Below, piece by piece: positions 5,578-6,743 of a DNA stretch of 6,743 nucleotides. The translations under genes and the position numbers were made by a program. A model generated the notes under the pieces. It was not told where the DNA came from. It saw only the letters and a program-made list of their open reading frames with translations, and searched no databases. The stretch is from Luminiphilus sp. (GTDB lineage Bacteria > Pseudomonadota > Gammaproteobacteria > Pseudomonadales > Halieaceae): NCBI GenBank assembly GCA_022425845.1, contig JAKMEU010000249.1, positions 1-6,743 on the forward strand, in the 5' to 3' direction. Position 1 is the stretch's first letter. Each line of letters starts with the position of its first letter.

Positions 5578-6743
5578 CTAGCCAGCCGGAAACTCGGCTT
5601 TCGCGATGAAGCTGGCCATCGAGCGGAGAAATTCGGCACCCTGGGCACCATTTACCACGCGATGATCGCAACCCAAGGTGACGTCAAGACACTGCCTGGC
5701 CTCGAAAACCTGCTGTTCGGCACGCCACAGGGGCTGGACCTGCACCGCACCCACGGCCAGCACCATGATCTGTGGCGGGGTGACCATGGCGGTAAAACGG
5801 GTAACGTCATACATTCCCAAATTACTCAGGGCTATTGCGGCGGGGTGCTGATCCTCAGCCGTTAGTTCTCCCCGGCGCGCCCGACCAACGGTGTCTACCA
5901 GCGTTTGACCCAGCTCCCCCGGAGATTGATTAAGAACGTCTCTCAGGACAGGTGCGGCTACTGCACCGTCATCACGCGCAACGGCCAGCGCAACCTCTGA
6001 TGAGCCTATGGGGTTAACGTGTTCCCCGTCATACTGCAGGTTGATCTCAGCGTGCTGTGTGAGCGCATACCCCACGGCGTGGAGGAGGATGACTGTAACC
6101 GCGCTGGAAAGCTCGGGATGATCTTTCCGCAAAGCCGCGATGGCACCATCCACTTCGAAGCGACGTTGAATGTGGTAGAGGGGCACGGTGTTCTGGGCTT
6201 CAGTCAGTTTCTGGGCTACCCGGTTTTGAACCGGGGAAAGTAGCGTTCTGTCTGTGGGCACATTGGCACCCTCGCGACTATCGTTCGTATATTCCGTAAC
6301 GCCAGCCGTCAGCGCGCGATCGACATCCTCTTTCAGAATTCTCCCACCCGGTCCACTGCCTGCGATATCTTCCGGGGCCAAACCCGCTTTGTTCAGCTTG
6401 CGCAGTAACGCCGGACTGATCTTGATCGGCGCGTCATCCTCAGCCTTTCCCTCGTTCGGAATGGCGGCGGCCGCCGGCTCATTCCCTTGCTCTGTTTCAT
6501 GCGCATAGCCCGCGATAAAAGCCTCGAGATCGGCCGCGGCAAAGGGACCCAGCGCGAGGACGCCGATCAGCGCTCCAACCGGCAGTTCTTCGCCCTCATC
6601 AACCAGAATGCGAGCTAACGTTCCCGCTACCCGGGCTTCAAAGCTGTTGACGATTTTATCGGTTTCAATTTCGACAAGCGCAGTGCCCGCAGCCACCTGC
6701 TGCCCCTCAGCAAAACACCAGGAAACGACGCGCCCATGGGTCA
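5578..6743 (-). CDS. 2-oxo acid dehydrogenase E2, dihydrolipoamide acyltransferase (N-terminus cut by window edge)
   Basis: This is the core subunit of a cytoplasmic 2-oxo acid or acetoin dehydrogenase complex. It moves the acyl group from E1-bound thiamine diphosphate through lipoyl-lysine to CoA. There are 387 visible residues, starting inside the lipoyl domain (THGRVVSWCFAEGQQ). The lipoylated lysine is visible residue 29 in EIETDKIV (codon 6655-6657). A linker rich in Ala and Glu follows, then the E1/E3-binding domain at about 106-145 (ISPALLRKLNKAGLAPEDIA, then GPGGRILKEDV). The catalytic acyltransferase domain runs from about 167, with SNLGMYDVTRFTAMVTPPQ and the active-site segment DHRVVNGAQGAEFL, which has His360 and Asn364 where most E2s have Asp. 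The lipoyl domain, with LPVGALIGVLA, resembles acetoin-dehydrogenase types, but the C-terminal domain is a normal acyltransferase, not the hydrolase-like domain of AcoC. A GTG at 6694-6696 is internal. E1 genes probably lie upstream, outside the window. The substrate is undetermined. Confidence 0.93.
   Translation of the reverse strand, partial: THGRVVSWCFAEGQQVAAGTALVEIETDKIVNSFEARVAGTLARILVDEGEELPVGALIGVLALGPFAAADLEAFIAGYAHETEQGNEPAAAAIPNEGKAEDDAPIKISPALLRKLNKAGLAPEDIAGSGPGGRILKEDVDRALTAGVTEYTNDSREGANVPTDRTLLSPVQNRVAQKLTEAQNTVPLYHIQRRFEVDGAIAALRKDHPELSSAVTVILLHAVGYALTQHAEINLQYDGEHVNPIGSSEVALAVARDDGAVAAPVLRDVLNQSPGELGQTLVDTVGRARRGELTAEDQHPAAIALSNLGMYDVTRFTAMVTPPQIMVLAVGAVQVQPLWRAEQQVFEARQCLDVTLGCDHRVVNGAQGAEFLRSMASFIAKAEFPAG

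Noticed and set aside
5581..5616. Possible terminator hairpins (AGCCG-N6-CGGCT and GCCAGC-N24-GCTGGC) at the convergent junction
   Set aside because: The stems are only 5-6 bases, neither is followed by a T tract, and both lie within the E2 coding sequence.
6694..6696. GTG as the start of the E2 gene
   Set aside because: The lipoyl-domain sequence continues in frame upstream of it to the window edge (GRVVSWCFAEGQQ), so the true start is outside the window.

Overview
The window looks like a chromosomal segment from a Gram-negative proteobacterium. The evidence is an outer-membrane TonB-dependent receptor, an exported PQQ enzyme and a lipoyl-dependent 2-oxo acid dehydrogenase subunit. Moderately high GC and the style of the receptor suggest a gammaproteobacterium, possibly aquatic or marine, but that lineage call is inference. 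There is no tRNA, rRNA, CRISPR array, insertion sequence or phage gene.

Layout: (i) 1-2241, minus strand, a TonB-dependent receptor open to the left window edge, so its C-terminus is missing. (ii) 2242-2490, a 249-base divergent intergenic region with a good candidate promoter for the receptor, a weaker one for the rightward operon, and nested inverted repeats. (iii) 2491-5576, plus strand, three tightly packed genes: an AhpD-like/carboxymuconolactone decarboxylase-family protein, an exported PQQ-dependent dehydrogenase of the glucose/quinate type (1-base stop/start overlap with the gene before), and a small cytoplasmic cupin resembling the dihydroxyacetophenone dioxygenase/ChrR-cupin group (12-base gap). 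(iv) 5578-6743, minus strand, an E2 dihydrolipoamide acyltransferase, convergent with the cupin gene with a single base between the two stop codons and open to the right edge, so it lacks only the extreme N-terminus.

A working model, which is inference: the receptor brings an unidentified ligand across the outer membrane, the PQQ enzyme oxidises an alcohol, polyol or aldose in the periplasm, and the CMD-like protein and the cupin act on the product or on associated oxidative stress in the cytoplasm. The E2 belongs to a separate leftward transcription unit, probably with its E1 and E3 partners outside the window. Its lipoyl domain resembles those of acetoin dehydrogenase-type complexes, which would suit a 2-oxo or diketone intermediate. 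No substrate can be read from the sequence. All the families are known; the possible novelty lies in their combination and in several altered active-site positions.
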